A stretch of 64,000 nucleotides of DNA, taken from assembly GCF_013363995.1 (NCBI RefSeq), contig NZ_JABWGO010000006.1, positions 1 through 64,000 on the forward strand, given 5' to 3'. The stretch is from Nonomuraea rhodomycinica (GTDB taxonomy: Bacteria > Actinomycetota > Actinomycetes > Streptosporangiales > Streptosporangiaceae). Position numbers and translations under genes: made by a program. The notes beneath the pieces were generated by a model. That model was not told the origin of the DNA. It saw only the letters and a list, made by a program, of their open reading frames with translations, and ran no database searches. Of this stretch, positions 15,969-26,200 are shown piece after piece (the first letter of the stretch is position 1; each line of letters begins with the position of its first letter).

Positions 15969-18383
15969 GCGGTGCAGGGCGAAGCGGTGGACGGCCGCCC
16001 TCGTCTCGTCGTACGCGGTCAGGTAGCCGCCCTCCATCCGGGCGGGTTCGAGGATGCGGGACGTGGCGTTGCCCTGGGAGTCGAGGTAGCCGATCCACAC
16101 CCGTACACCCTGCTTGATGGCGTCCTGGAGGGCGGTGATGGTGCTCGTCGCGGGGCCGCGCGGGATCGCGCCGCCCGGCGCGGCGACCGGCTCGCGGCGG
16201 GCCAGGTGCGCGGCGTCGCCGGCCCGCAGCGCGCGCACGGCCGCCGCCGCCACCTCGGGGTCCAGGCCGTTGGAGGCCGGCACGGACCGGGTCTGCGCCG
16301 GGCCCTCCGAGCGCCGGCCGTCCAGCCGGGAGACGATCACGTCGCCGTCGAGCGACTCGGCGACCGGCGCGTACCCCATGGCGCGCAGCGAGTCGACCAG
16401 CGCGGCCCGCGAGGTGCGCGAGGCGATGACGGTCGGCGCGAGCCGGCGCAGCCGCAGCGAGGCGGAGCGGCGGTCGGCGGTGATCTGGTCAAGCAGCGCC
16501 GGGTCGTCGCAGCGGATGTACGCGCTGGCCGTGCCGACCCGGATGCGGCCGTGGCGCCGCGCCACGTCGGCGACCAGGTACGACAGCGCCTGCGGCACCG
16601 GTGTCGCGGAGTGGCGCTCCAGTGCCGCCAGCAGCTCGTCGGCGCCCTGCCCGGCGTCGAGGGCGCGCCGGACCGACGCGTCGCTGAACCGGTAGACGGT
16701 CGCGCCGCCCTTGGACTCGACGTCGGCGGCCAGCGTCATCCAGCGGTTGAGCTCGCTGGTCAGCGGGCCGGGCGCGACGGCCGTGAGGTCGGCCTGGAGC
16801 AGGACGTGGTCGACGGGCTCGGGCAGCAGGGGCGCGAGCACGGCGGCGGGATCGCCGGCCGCCGCCTTCGCCGCAGCGCCCTTCGTCCCCTTCGAGCCCG
16901 ACGCCTTCCCCTTGTGAGTCCCGGCGCTCTCCTCGGCGCCCGGGCCGATCCCCGCGGCGGCCATCAGGGCGCGGCCGTGCCCGGACAGCACGCCGAGACC
17001 GGTCACACCCACCTGCTCGGCCTCGCGCAGCGCGAACTCGACGAGCTGCTCCCGCAGCGGCCCCCTGCGGCGCGGCTGCTCCCAGGCCATCCGGTCGAGC
17101 ACCGACGCCCGGGACGGCGCGAGGCCGGGCGCCGAGGCGAGCACGCCGAGCGCCGCCGCCCGCACCACCGGCGCGGCCGTCCGGCGCAGGTCGGGGTGCA
17201 GGGCGTTGAGCGGCCGGTCGCGCTCGTCGCGCTCACCGACCAGGCCGGGCACGCGGTCCATGGTCAGCCAGGTGAGCGCGAGCGTCACCCACCGGTCGGC
17301 CGTCGACCGGACCCGCCACAGGTCGTAGCCGGTGGTCGGCAGCCACTCGCCGTCGACGCCGCCGCCCTGGGCGACGAGCCCGGCCGCGTGCGCCACCTCC
17401 ACCGCCAGCGCCGCCGCCCACTCGGGCACGTCCAGCTCGGTGGTGACGCGCTTCATGTCGCGCACGCCGAGCCCGCCGGTGCGCAGCACACCGGGCGGCT
17501 CGAAGCTCCAGCGCTCGCACAGCTCCTCCACCACCCGGACGAACGCGAACGCCTGGCCGGCCGCGGTGCGGTCGGCCAGCCCCTGCTCGCGCGCCGTGCC
17601 CTCCAGGGCGGGCGGCTCGGCCAGCAGGTCGCGGTGGACGCGGCCGCCGCGCAGGTGCAGGCCGACCTCGCGGGGCAGCGTCACGCTCTCCTCGCCGGTG
17701 GCGGCCAGCAGCCCGCGGGCGAGCAGTTGCTCGATGGGGGAGCGGGCCGACCCGATCCGCACCTCGCGGCGGGCGTTGGGCACCCGGCCCGTCGCCGGGC
17801 CCCAGGCGAGCTGGTCGAGCGCCGCCCTGGCCTCGCCGGAGACCTCCTCCAGGAGCTTGGCCGGCTCGGCGAGAGCCGCGGCCAGCCGCTCCTTGCCCGA
17901 GCCGGTGGTGCCGGGCGCGATGTCGTCGGCCAGCTCGTCGAGCTGCTCGGGCGGGTGGTGGCGGAAGACCTCGGCGACGGTCGGCCCCAGCCCGGCCGGG
18001 TCGTCGAGCGCCTTGCGCACTCCGGGGGCCAGGTCGAGCGCGTCGTCGGGGCCGTACACGAGGGCGAGGTCACGCAGCCGGTCGAGCGCGGCGCCGAGCG
18101 CCGGCTCGGGCTCACCGGCGGCGAGCGCGCGTCCGACCAGGTCGGCCAGCGTCTCCCGCGGCGCGGGCCCGTCCTGCACGGCCAGCGTCTCGACGACGGC
18201 CAGGGTGAAGCGGTCGAGCCGGTCGAGGGCCCGGCCGATCGCCGACGGGCTGCCGGCCCGCGCGGCCAGGCCCTCCAGGTGCGCGGGGACCGGGGTGATC
18301 AGCTCGGGGCGCGCGGACACGAGCGCCCGCAGCTGCGCGTCGCTGCGGGCCCTGATCCACTCGGTGAACTCCATTGATGCCAT
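15942..18383 (-). CDS. Helicase-associated (XPB/Ssl2-like, Helicase_C_3) protein
   Basis: An 813-residue cytosolic protein of the actinobacterial family annotated as helicase C-terminal or XPB/Ssl2-like. The N-terminal half is Leu-rich and helical (EFTEWIRARSDAQLRALV, HLEGLAARAGSPSAIGRAL). A Lys/Ala-rich linker lies near 490-505, and the C-terminal third ends in a WYL-like fold (VRVWIGYLDSQGN, LEPARMEGGYLTAYDE, RFALHRITGV). No Walker motifs are present, so it is not itself a helicase. Its closeness to XPB suggests a partner role, which is an inference. The start at 18383 (MASMEF) is preferred; an ATG three codons later is also possible. Confidence 0.85.
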   Translation of the reverse strand: MASMEFTEWIRARSDAQLRALVSARPELITPVPAHLEGLAARAGSPSAIGRALDRLDRFTLAVVETLAVQDGPAPRETLADLVGRALAAGEPEPALGAALDRLRDLALVYGPDDALDLAPGVRKALDDPAGLGPTVAEVFRHHPPEQLDELADDIAPGTTGSGKERLAAALAEPAKLLEEVSGEARAALDQLAWGPATGRVPNARREVRIGSARSPIEQLLARGLLAATGEESVTLPREVGLHLRGGRVHRDLLAEPPALEGTAREQGLADRTAAGQAFAFVRVVEELCERWSFEPPGVLRTGGLGVRDMKRVTTELDVPEWAAALAVEVAHAAGLVAQGGGVDGEWLPTTGYDLWRVRSTADRWVTLALTWLTMDRVPGLVGERDERDRPLNALHPDLRRTAAPVVRAAALGVLASAPGLAPSRASVLDRMAWEQPRRRGPLREQLVEFALREAEQVGVTGLGVLSGHGRALMAAAGIGPGAEESAGTHKGKASGSKGTKGAAAKAAAGDPAAVLAPLLPEPVDHVLLQADLTAVAPGPLTSELNRWMTLAADVESKGGATVYRFSDASVRRALDAGQGADELLAALERHSATPVPQALSYLVADVARRHGRIRVGTASAYIRCDDPALLDQITADRRSASLRLRRLAPTVIASRTSRAALVDSLRAMGYAPVAESLDGDVIVSRLDGRRSEGPAQTRSVPASNGLDPEVAAAAVRALRAGDAAHLARREPVAAPGGAIPRGPATSTITALQDAIKQGVRVWIGYLDSQGNATSRILEPARMEGGYLTAYDETRAAVHRFALHRITGVAGLS

Positions 18384-18433
18384 GGTATGTCCACCAGATC
18401 GCGCCGCCGTGGCCGCGGACGTGGCCGCGTGGG

Positions 18434-19108
18434 TCAGCCGAGCCGCGCCGGGGCGGGCAGCAGGCCGAGCGCGAGGCGCACCCAGGCCGCGACGAACCGA
18501 TCCTTGTCGGCGTGCCCCGGCGCGTCGCCGACCGTCTCCTGGAACATCCGGTAGTGGACCACGGCGCCGCCGAGCACGGCAGCGATGCCGCTCCAGTCGA
18601 CGTCCGCGTCGCGGTACTCCGGCTGCGTGGAGAACCACGTGGTGATGGCGTCGAACATGGGCTGGAGCAGCCCCTCGCGCACCACCGCCACCAGCTCGGG
18701 GAACTGGCTGAGGTCGCGGAAGAACACCCGGGTCAGCTCGGACTCCTCGCGCACCTTCGCCAGCCCGGCCCGGCACAGCCGGGTCAGCCGCGTCTCCAGC
18801 TCGACGGAGCCCTCCATGTCGCCCAGCTCGGCCAGGCTGTCGGCCACCTGGGTGCGGGTGCGCGCGGCGTGCTCGTTGATGGCCGCGGCGAGCACCTCGT
18901 ACTTGGACCTGAAGTGGCGGTAGAGCCCGCCGGCGCCGGGGGACAGCCCCGAGGCGGCCTCGATCTCGGCCACCGACGTGGCCGCGTAACCGCGCTCGGC
19001 GAACAGGCGCAGCGCCTCGTCGATGATCCGCTCACGCGTGCTCACTGCGGGGCGGCCCCCGGCCCTGGCCGGCCCGCTCCCGGCCGCGGCGGCTGGCGAT
19101 CTGGTCAT
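18434..19108 (-). CDS. TetR/AcrR-family transcriptional regulator
   Basis: A 224-residue repressor-type protein. The N-terminal helix-turn-helix spans about 25-70 (STRERIIDEALRLFAERGY, then GGLYRHFRSKYEVL), preceded by an Ala/Gly-rich leader. The C-terminal ligand domain (VFFRDLSQFPELVAVVREG) resembles TetR proteins near fatty-acid or CoA metabolism genes, but the nearest such gene is the ligase at 14380. A GGAGG lies upstream of the ATG. The target is unknown. Confidence 0.92.
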   Translation of the reverse strand: MTRSPAAAAGSGPARAGGRPAVSTRERIIDEALRLFAERGYAATSVAEIEAASGLSPGAGGLYRHFRSKYEVLAAAINEHAARTRTQVADSLAELGDMEGSVELETRLTRLCRAGLAKVREESELTRVFFRDLSQFPELVAVVREGLLQPMFDAITTWFSTQPEYRDADVDWSGIAAVLGGAVVHYRMFQETVGDAPGHADKDRFVAAWVRLALGLLPAPARLG

Positions 19109-19328
19109 GTCCTCGGTGACACCTCCGTGAGGAGCGTAGTCGTCACAGCCCGTCGCGGCCCGTCGCGGCCCGGAGCAGCCGTGCGGTCACGGGCCGCGAG
19201 GTGGTTCCCAAGGCGTCCGTACGCGGTTGTCGCCCCGATAAGTCAATGGCGTTTCCGCCCATTCCCACCGTGGCACAACAAGGCCGGTTATGGGTAACTC
19301 TGCGGTGTTTGGCATCCTGCAGCGTGTG

Positions 19329-19946
19329 ATGACTTCCGTGGGTTTCGATCTGGACCTGACTTTGGCGGATACGCGCTCCGGTATCGCGGCCGTCTTCGAC
19401 GAGCTGTCGGCGCGGGTGGGCGTGCCCATCGACAGCGACGCCGTCGTGCGCCGGCTCGGGCCGCCGCTGGAGGCGGAGCTGGCCAACTGGTTCCCGGCCG
19501 AGGAGATCCCGGCGGTGGCGACGCTGTTCCGGGAGATCTATCCGCGGGTGGCCGTTCCCATGACCACCTCGATGACCGGGGCGCGCGAGGCGATCGCGGC
19601 CGTACGGGCCCGCGGCGGCCGGGTCATCGTCGTGACCGGCAAGAACGTCCACGACGCGGTGCGGACGGTGAACTCCCTCGGGTTCGAGGTGGACGAGGTC
19701 GTCGGATCGCTGTTCGGAGCGGCCAAGGGAACGGCTCTCGCGCGCTTCGGCGCCGCCGCCTATGTTGGTGACCATGTCGCCGACATCGAGGCGGCGCGGG
19801 CGGGCGGCGCCGTCAGCGTGACGGTGGCGACCGGCCCCTACACGGTGGAGGAGTTGCGTGATCACGGAGCCGATGTGGCGCTGGGAGACCTGACCGAATT
19901 CGCCGCCTGGTTCATGGGCTGGCGCCCCCACGACGAACTCGTGTAA
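19329..19946 (+). CDS. HAD-family phosphatase (phosphoglycolate phosphatase-like)
   Basis: A 205-residue haloacid dehalogenase-type hydrolase. Motif I is FDLDLTLADT with the nucleophile D7 and acid/base D9, motif II is VIVVTGK, a conserved Lys sits in AAKGTAL, and motif IV is YVGDHVADIEAA. A small helical cap lies between motifs I and II. The ATG at 19329 is chosen because it places motif I at the extreme N-terminus; an in-frame ATG 39 nt earlier is possible. It precedes the cold-shock gene, and its substrate is unknown. Confidence 0.88.
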   Translation: MTSVGFDLDLTLADTRSGIAAVFDELSARVGVPIDSDAVVRRLGPPLEAELANWFPAEEIPAVATLFREIYPRVAVPMTTSMTGAREAIAAVRARGGRVIVVTGKNVHDAVRTVNSLGFEVDEVVGSLFGAAKGTALARFGAAAYVGDHVADIEAARAGGAVSVTVATGPYTVEELRDHGADVALGDLTEFAAWFMGWRPHDELV

Positions 19947-19961
19947 TTGCTCCGTAATTAC
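19943..19961. promoter_or_regulatory. GTAATT inverted repeat before the cold-shock gene
   Basis: GTAATT (19943-19948) and AATTAC (19956-19961) form a 6-bp dyad with a 7-nt spacer in an AT-rich patch that starts at the HAD stop codon. It may be a cold-shock promoter operator or a weak hairpin. Confidence 0.3.
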
Positions 19962-20037
19962 CCGGTCGCTCTGGCGCGCTCCGGGGCATAACCTACATCC
20001 ATTCATCCTTTACGACGGTTCGAACGAGGTCCCTCCT

Positions 20038-20433
20038 GTGCCGAGTGGCAAGGTCAAGTGGTACGACGCCGACAAGGGGTTCGGCTTCCTCACCCGTGAC
20101 GACGGCGGTGAGGTGTTCGTGCATTCCTCCGCGCTGCCCCCCGGCGCCGGGCCGCTCAAGCCCGGCCAGAAGGTGGAGTTCGGCGTCGCGGAGGGCCGGC
20201 GCGGTCAACAGGCACTGTCCGTCAGGATCCTCGACCAGCCGCCGACGCTCGCGAAGGCCAAGCCCAAGGGCAAGCGCAAGAAGCCGGACGAGATGGTGGT
20301 CATCGTCGAGGACCTGATCAAGCTCCTCGACGGCGTCTCGACGTCCTACCAGCGGGGCAAGCACCCCGACGCGGCCCACGCCAAGAAGATCGCGCAGGTG
20401 CTGCGGGCGGTGGCCGACGACCTCGACGCCTGA
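20038..20433 (+). CDS. Cold-shock domain protein with C-terminal extension
   Basis: A 131-residue nucleic-acid-binding protein. Residues 1-65 are a cold-shock domain with RNP1 (KGFGFLTRD) and RNP2 (EVFVHSSAL), which bind single-stranded RNA or DNA. A basic linker (KAKPKGKRKKPDE) leads to a helical C-terminal extension (VVIVEDLIKLLDGV, HAKKIAQVLRAVADDL) typical of the long actinobacterial type rather than 67-residue CspA. The start is a GTG about 80 bp after the HAD gene. The DUF3027 gene close by is a usual neighbour of this Csp type in actinomycetes. Confidence 0.95.
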   Translation: MPSGKVKWYDADKGFGFLTRDDGGEVFVHSSALPPGAGPLKPGQKVEFGVAEGRRGQQALSVRILDQPPTLAKAKPKGKRKKPDEMVVIVEDLIKLLDGVSTSYQRGKHPDAAHAKKIAQVLRAVADDLDA

Positions 20434-20463
20434 CCCCGGAAGGGTTTGCGGGGGGCTGCCCGC

Positions 20464-22137
20464 TCAACCGTGAGGGTTGGTCAGCGGCTTGGTGCGCTCC
20501 AGAGTCGTGTCCAGGTCGCCGGGTTCGGGACGGGCCGGCTCATAGGCGGCGTCGGGGCGGTGGGCGGGCTCATGCGCCGGGTCCGGGCGGTGGGCGGGCT
20601 CGTGCGCCGGGTCCGGGCCGTGGGCGGGCTCATGCGCCGGGTCCGGGCGGTCGTCCGGCGGGCCGGTGCGCGCCCCGATCCGCTCGTCCACGGCGCGGAT
20701 CCGGCGGCGCCGCCGTACGGCCAGCCAGCCGAGCGTGGCGGTCAGCGCCGCCCCCAGCGTGGCGAACCCCGCCACGCTGCTCTCCGACAGAGACAGCAGC
20801 AGCCCCACCAGCCCGCCGAACACCCACGCGAGCTGGAGCAGCGCCTCGACCACGCCGAACGTGGACGAGCGCACCTCCTCGCCGATCTCCCGCTGCACGA
20901 TCGCGTCGAGTGCCAGCTTGCCCAGCTCCTGGGCGAACCCGGTGACCAGCGAGATCGCCACGGCGGTCCACAGCCCGAACAGGGCGGCGCTCACGATCGT
21001 GGTGACGCAGGTGACGGCCAGCGTGATGAGCACGATGACCTGCGGCGCCCGCCGCCGCGCCCAGTTCGCGGCCACCGCGCCGAGCAGGCCGCCGAGCCCG
21101 GCCGCCAGCGCGAGCAGCGCGATCGTCTTCGGCACGTCGAAGAACGGCTCGCGCTCGGCCAGCCACGGCACGCCGCCGTCCTGGACGAGGAAGAGCAGGA
21201 AGAACAGCAGGAAGCCGGAGAACAGGCGGAGCGCCACGTTCGCCCAGACCGCCTCGGCCACGGCCGGTCCCACCTGGAGCAGCGTGCGCCACTTCGGCGG
21301 GCCGCCCGGCTCGCCGTCCGCCTCCTCCAGGTCGGGCGAGTCGACGTGGCGCGGCAGCCGTACGGCCGAGACGCCCGCCAGCAGGAACACCACCATCGCC
21401 ACGCGCAGCACGGCCGCGCTGCCCAGCCAGGCGGACAGCCCCGCGCCGACGGGCACCACCGCGCCCGCCGAGACCAGCGAGAACAGCGCGACCCGGGCGT
21501 TGGCCGACACCAGCGTGATGTCGGCGGGCAGCACGCTCGGCATGATCGCCGCCCGCGACACGTTGTACGCCTTGGACAGCACGAGCACCCCGAGCGCCCC
21601 GCCGAACAGCGTCACCACGTCGCCCGGCCCCACGGCGGCGGCCATCGCGAAGCACAGCAGCCCCCGGCCGAACAGCGTGCCGGCCATGACGTAGCGGCGG
21701 CCCGACCGGAACCGGTCGAGGATGGGCCCCACGAACGGCGCGAGCAGGGCGAACGGCAGCATCGTGATGAGCAGGTACAGCGCCACGGGCCCGCGCGCCT
21801 CGCCCACCGGCACCCCGAAGAAGACCGTGCTGGCCAGCGCCACCGTGACCAGCGCGTCGCCCGCGCCGTGGCCGGCGGTCAGCTCGATCAGGCGGCCGAG
21901 GCCCGTGCGGCCCGCGCCGCCCGCGTGGGTGAGGCGTCTGGTGGCCCGTCCGGCCCCGCGCACGCCGCCCGCGGCGGCCAGGCCGGCGAACCTGACGCCG
22001 CGTCCGGTGGCCCGGGCGGCCCTGGCGGTTCCGGAGGCGGTGGCCCGACCGGCGCGCGCGGTGGCGCGGCCCGCGCCGGCCATCCCGCGGCCGACGCGCC
22101 GCGAGACCCGCCGCGCCCTGTCCCAGCCACCCTCCAC
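20464..22137 (-). CDS. MFS transporter with Arg/Ala-rich N-terminus and repeat tail
   Basis: A 557-residue major facilitator-type membrane protein with about 10-12 hydrophobic segments between residues 85 and 480 (for example YLLITMLPFALLAPFVGPILDRF, shown here only by its FVGPILDRFRSGRR loop motif). The first 80 residues are an unusual basic, Ala/Gly/Arg/Thr-rich stretch (RATARAGRATASGTARAAR). The last 60 carry a PDPAHEPAH decapeptide repeat. The GTG start has no clear ribosome site, so the basic leader could in part be over-annotated. The substrate is unknown. Confidence 0.82.
   Translation of the reverse strand: MEGGWDRARRVSRRVGRGMAGAGRATARAGRATASGTARAARATGRGVRFAGLAAAGGVRGAGRATRRLTHAGGAGRTGLGRLIELTAGHGAGDALVTVALASTVFFGVPVGEARGPVALYLLITMLPFALLAPFVGPILDRFRSGRRYVMAGTLFGRGLLCFAMAAAVGPGDVVTLFGGALGVLVLSKAYNVSRAAIMPSVLPADITLVSANARVALFSLVSAGAVVPVGAGLSAWLGSAAVLRVAMVVFLLAGVSAVRLPRHVDSPDLEEADGEPGGPPKWRTLLQVGPAVAEAVWANVALRLFSGFLLFFLLFLVQDGGVPWLAEREPFFDVPKTIALLALAAGLGGLLGAVAANWARRRAPQVIVLITLAVTCVTTIVSAALFGLWTAVAISLVTGFAQELGKLALDAIVQREIGEEVRSSTFGVVEALLQLAWVFGGLVGLLLSLSESSVAGFATLGAALTATLGWLAVRRRRRIRAVDERIGARTGPPDDRPDPAHEPAHGPDPAHEPAHRPDPAHEPAHRPDAAYEPARPEPGDLDTTLERTKPLTNPHG
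20531..20650. repeat. 30-bp tandem repeat in the MFS C-terminus
   Basis: Three near-identical 30-bp units (20561-20590, 20591-20620, 20621-20650) and one degenerate unit (20531-20560) encode a His/Pro/Ala/Glu decapeptide repeat. Units 1 and 3 are identical; the middle differs at two bases. Confidence 0.92.
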
Positions 22138-22374
22138 GGTTACCAGTCATACCCGATGGACGTCGGCTGCCGGGCGATCACTGTTCACCGTTGGGTCTTC
22201 CGGATGTATCGACATCTTTTGCCGAATTGCCCGCATGGCCCGTACGGGAGCCGGGTCGGCCCGGCCGCGGAGCCGGGCGAAGGCGGGGGAGATCCGCGCA
22301 GTCGGCACCTTCAGGTCCGGTCATGGGTGAGAATGAAGTGTGAGCGAACAGCACCTTTCGGCGGAGGCGGTCCG

Positions 22375-23184
22375 ATGAGCCGCACCCGGACTCGCGTCTC
22401 CGCCCCCGACCAGGCCTGCGTCGCCGCGGTCGACCTGGCTCGCGCCGCCGCGGAGGAGCTCGCGCACCCCGGCGAGCCGGGCGAGCACCTCGGTTTCGAG
22501 GCCGAGGGTGACCGGGTCGTCACTCACTACTTCGCCTGCCTCGACCGCGCCTACCGGGGCTGGCGCTGGGCGGTCACCGTCACCCGCGCCTCCCGCGCGA
22601 AGAAGGTCACGGTGAGCGAGGCCGTCCTGCTGCCCGGCTCGGGGGCCCTGCTGGCGCCCGAGTGGCTGCCGTGGAGCGAGCGCCTGCGCCCCGGCGACCT
22701 CGGCGTGGGCGACCTGCTGCCGACCCCGGACGACGACGACCGGCTGGAGCCGGGTTTCGCCGAGACCGACGAAGACGTCGACCGCCAGATGGTTTTCGAG
22801 TACGGCCTGGGCCGGGCACGTGTGCTCTCGGCCATCGGCAAGGACCGGGCTGCCAGGCGCTGGCACTCGGGCGAGCACGGGCCGCACACTCCGATCGCAC
22901 ACGCCGCTCCCGCGCAGTGCTCCACCTGCGGGTTCTACTGGCTGCTCGCGGGTGGGCTCCGGCACATGTTCGGGGTCTGCGCGAATGAGTACGCCCCCGA
23001 CGACGGCAAGGTGGTGGCCGCCGACCACGGGTGCGGGGCCCACTCCGAGGCGGCGGTCATGCCGCCGCCGGTCGAGCAGGCCACGCCGATCCTCGACGAC
23101 CTCGGCTACGACCTGATCGAGGAGGAGCAGGGCGAGCAGGGCCCGGCCGGCGAGCCGGCCCCCGCGGAGCCCGGCCCCTCCTGA
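22375..23184 (+). CDS. DUF3027-domain protein
   Basis: A 269-residue protein of an actinobacteria-specific family with no known role. The core has HYFACLDRAYRGWRWAVTV, LLPTPDDDDRLEPGF and FEYGLGRARVLS. It also has a Cys cluster, CSTC followed by GVC and HGCGAHSE, that could bind zinc. The last 30 residues are acidic and Pro-rich. The start ATG follows GGAGG by about nine bases. It is divergent from the MFS gene and close to the cold-shock gene, a neighbourhood that recurs in actinomycetes. Confidence 0.88.
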   Translation: MSRTRTRVSAPDQACVAAVDLARAAAEELAHPGEPGEHLGFEAEGDRVVTHYFACLDRAYRGWRWAVTVTRASRAKKVTVSEAVLLPGSGALLAPEWLPWSERLRPGDLGVGDLLPTPDDDDRLEPGFAETDEDVDRQMVFEYGLGRARVLSAIGKDRAARRWHSGEHGPHTPIAHAAPAQCSTCGFYWLLAGGLRHMFGVCANEYAPDDGKVVAADHGCGAHSEAAVMPPPVEQATPILDDLGYDLIEEEQGEQGPAGEPAPAEPGPS

Positions 23185-23199
23185 GCCGTCCCGGCGGCT

Positions 23200-23227
23200 C
23201 CGGTCCCGTGATCGTCCACGGGACCGG
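23200..23227 (+). terminator. Hairpin after DUF3027 gene
   Basis: CCGGTCCCGTG (23200-23210) pairs perfectly with CACGGGACCGG (23217-23227) around a 6-nt loop, 16 nt past the stop. Confidence 0.75.
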
Positions 23228-23288
23228 GAGTGTCGGTGAGGGCCGCTAACCTACGGTGGCCCCCTACTCCCAACCAGGATCGTGATCC

Positions 23289-26200
23289 ATGACCGACACC
23301 TTCGGCACCGACCGGATGCGGGCCGCCGTGCTCGCCGCCTGGACGGCCTCGCCCGCCCGCTTCCGCGAGGACGCCAACGCCGAGGAGGACTTCGCCCTCG
23401 GCGGCTACCGTGACCGGCTGATCGTCGAGCTCGCCCAGAACGCCGCCGACGCGGCCCTGCGCGCCGGCGTGCCGGGGGTGCTCCGGCTGACCCTGCGCGA
23501 CGGCGTGCTGACCGCCGCCAACACCGGCGCCCCGCTCGACGCGACCGGCGTGGAGAGCCTGTCCACGCTGCGGGTCTCCGGCAAGCGCGGCGAGACGGGC
23601 ACCGCGGGCCGGTTCGGCGTCGGGTTCGCCGCGGTGGTGTCGGTGTGCGACGAGCCGTCCGTCGGCTCCCGCGGGGCGCAGTCCGTCCGCTGGTCGCGGG
23701 CCGAGACGACCGCCCTGGTGTCCGGCACGCCCGCGCTGGCCGGCGAGCTGGCGTCCCGCTCGGGTCACGTGCCCCTGCTGCGTCTGCCGTTCGCCGCCGA
23801 GCCGCTGGAGGTGCCGGAGGGCTTCGACACGCTCGTCCGCCTCCCGCTGCGCGACGAGGCGGCCGTCGCGGCCGTACGCCGCATGCTGGAGGAGACCAGC
23901 CCGGCGCTGCCGCTGGGCATGCCCGCGCTGACCGCCATCGAGATCGACGTCGAGGGCGCGACCCGCACGGTGGCCGCCGGCGGATGGCACGTCGTGTCCG
24001 ACGAGGGCGACTTCGGGCCGGAGCAGGTGGCCGAGCTGTTCGCCGACCGGCCCACCGAGGAGCGCGCCCGGCCGTACTGGTCGGTCCGCTGGGCCGTGCC
24101 CGTGGCGGCCCCGGACGGCTCCGGGACCGGGGCGGGTGGCGTGGGGGAGCCGAGGCCGCTGCCCGGCGCCGTGCCGCCCGTGGTCCACGCGCCGACGCCC
24201 AGCGACGAGCCGCTCGACCTGCCGGCGCTGCTCATCGCCTCGTTCCCGATGGCCACCGACCGGCGCCACGTCGCCAAGGGGCCGCTGACCGACTTCCTCA
24301 TCGAGCGGGCCGCCGACGCCTACGTCCGGCTGCTCCAGGAGCTGCCGCGCACGCCCGCGCTGCTCGACCTCGTGCCCGCGCTCATGGGCAAGGGCGAGCT
24401 CGACGCCCGCATCCGCCGGGCCATCCTGCGCAGGCTGCCCGGCACGCCGCTGCTGCCCGCCCTGTCCGCGCCCGCGCCCGCCGTGCAGACGCCGTCGTTC
24501 GCCGACGCCGAGGTCTACGAGCCCGACGCCGAGTGGCGGGTCGAGCACCCGGCGCCGGAGCGCCAGGGCGACGGCTGGGTGGTCGCGGGCCGCGAGGCCG
24601 CCGTGGTGGCGGGCTCCGGCGAGCTGCTGGCGGCCGTCGCCGACTTCGTGCCCGGCCTGCTGCCCGCGGGCTGGCCCGCCCGGCACCCGGCCATGGCCTC
24701 GCTCGGCGTGCGCCGGGTGGAGCTGGCCGAGGTCGTCGACCTGCTGTCGGGCGAGGCCGTGGAGGGGCGCGAGCCGTCGTGGTGGCGCTCCCTGTACGAC
24801 GTGCTGCCCGCCGACGACCCCGAGTCGCTCGGCGCGCTGCCGGTGCCGCTGGCCGACGGCCGCCTGGTGCGCGGCCCGCGCGGCACCCTCATCCTCGACC
24901 TCGGCGCCTCCGGCGACGGCGGCGTCTCGCGCGGCGCCTCCGCGGGCGGCGCCGGGATCTCGGGCGGCGCCTCCTCGGGCGGCGCCGATGTCCCGCGTGG
25001 GGCTTCCGCGGGCGGCGCCGGTGTGTCCGGTCGCGGGGGTCTCGCGGAGGGCGCGGGGCTGGACCTGACGCCGCTGGGCCTGCGCATCGTCCACCCCGAC
25101 GCCGCGCACCCCGCGCTGCTGCGGCTCGGCGCCGCCGAGGCCACGCCGCGCACGATCCTGGAGGACCCGCTCACCCGGGAGGCCGTCTCCCAGTCGCTCG
25201 ACAGCCCCGACCCCGAGCCGGTGGCCCGGGCGGTGCTGTCGCTCGTCGAGGCCGGCGGCCTGGCGCCCGGCGAGGCCCCGTGGCTGGCCGAGCTGGCGCT
25301 GCCCGCCACCGACGGCGAGCTGTACCCCGCGGGCGAGCTCATGCTGGCCGACGGGGCGCTGGCCCGGCTCGTCGAGCCCGGCGGCCACCTCGGCGTGGTC
25401 GCGGCCGAGCTGGAGGAGACCTACGGCGCGCGCGTGCTGGCCGCCGTGGGGGTGCTCGACGGGTTCGCCGTGGTCCACGACGCCGACGTGCTGCTCGACC
25501 ACGACGACTGCGACCACGACCTCGACGGCGAGGACGACTGGCTCGACCACGTCCTCGACCTGCTGCCCGACCTCGACGTGCCGCCGGTCGTGCCGGAGTT
25601 CACGGCGGTGCGCGATCTGGAGCTGGTCGCCGACTGGCCGGCCGCGCTGGCGCTGCTGGCCAGGCCGCCGCTGCGGGCCGCGCTCCACCCGCTGCGCGTC
25701 GAGGGCGTCGAGGTGCCGTCCTACACCGCGTGGTGGCTGTCCCACCATCCCGTGCTGGGCGGGCGGCGCCCGCGCGAGCTGCGGCTGCCCGGCGCCGACC
25801 CGCTGCTCCAGGGCCTGTACGCCGACGCGCCGGCCGGGCTCGACGAGGGCGCCCTGGCCATGCTCGGGGTGCGCACCACGCTCGCCGAGCTGCTCGCCTC
25901 CCACGGCGGCCCGGAGGAGCTGCTCGACCTGATGGCCGACGCGTCCGTCGAGGTCGACCGGGCCCAGTTGCGGGCGCTGTGGATGGCCCTGGCGACGGTC
26001 GACCCGGCGCGGGTCGCGCCGCCCTCGCGGGTGCGCGCGGTGCTGCGCGGTGACATCGTGGTGGCCGCCGCCGACGACGCCGTGGTGGTGGAGGCGCCCG
26101 ACCTGCTCCAGCTCGTCACCGACCGTCCCCTGGTGCTGGCCCCGTACGACCTGGCCGAGTCGCTGTCGGAGCTGCTCGACCTGCCGCTCGCGGGCGAGCT

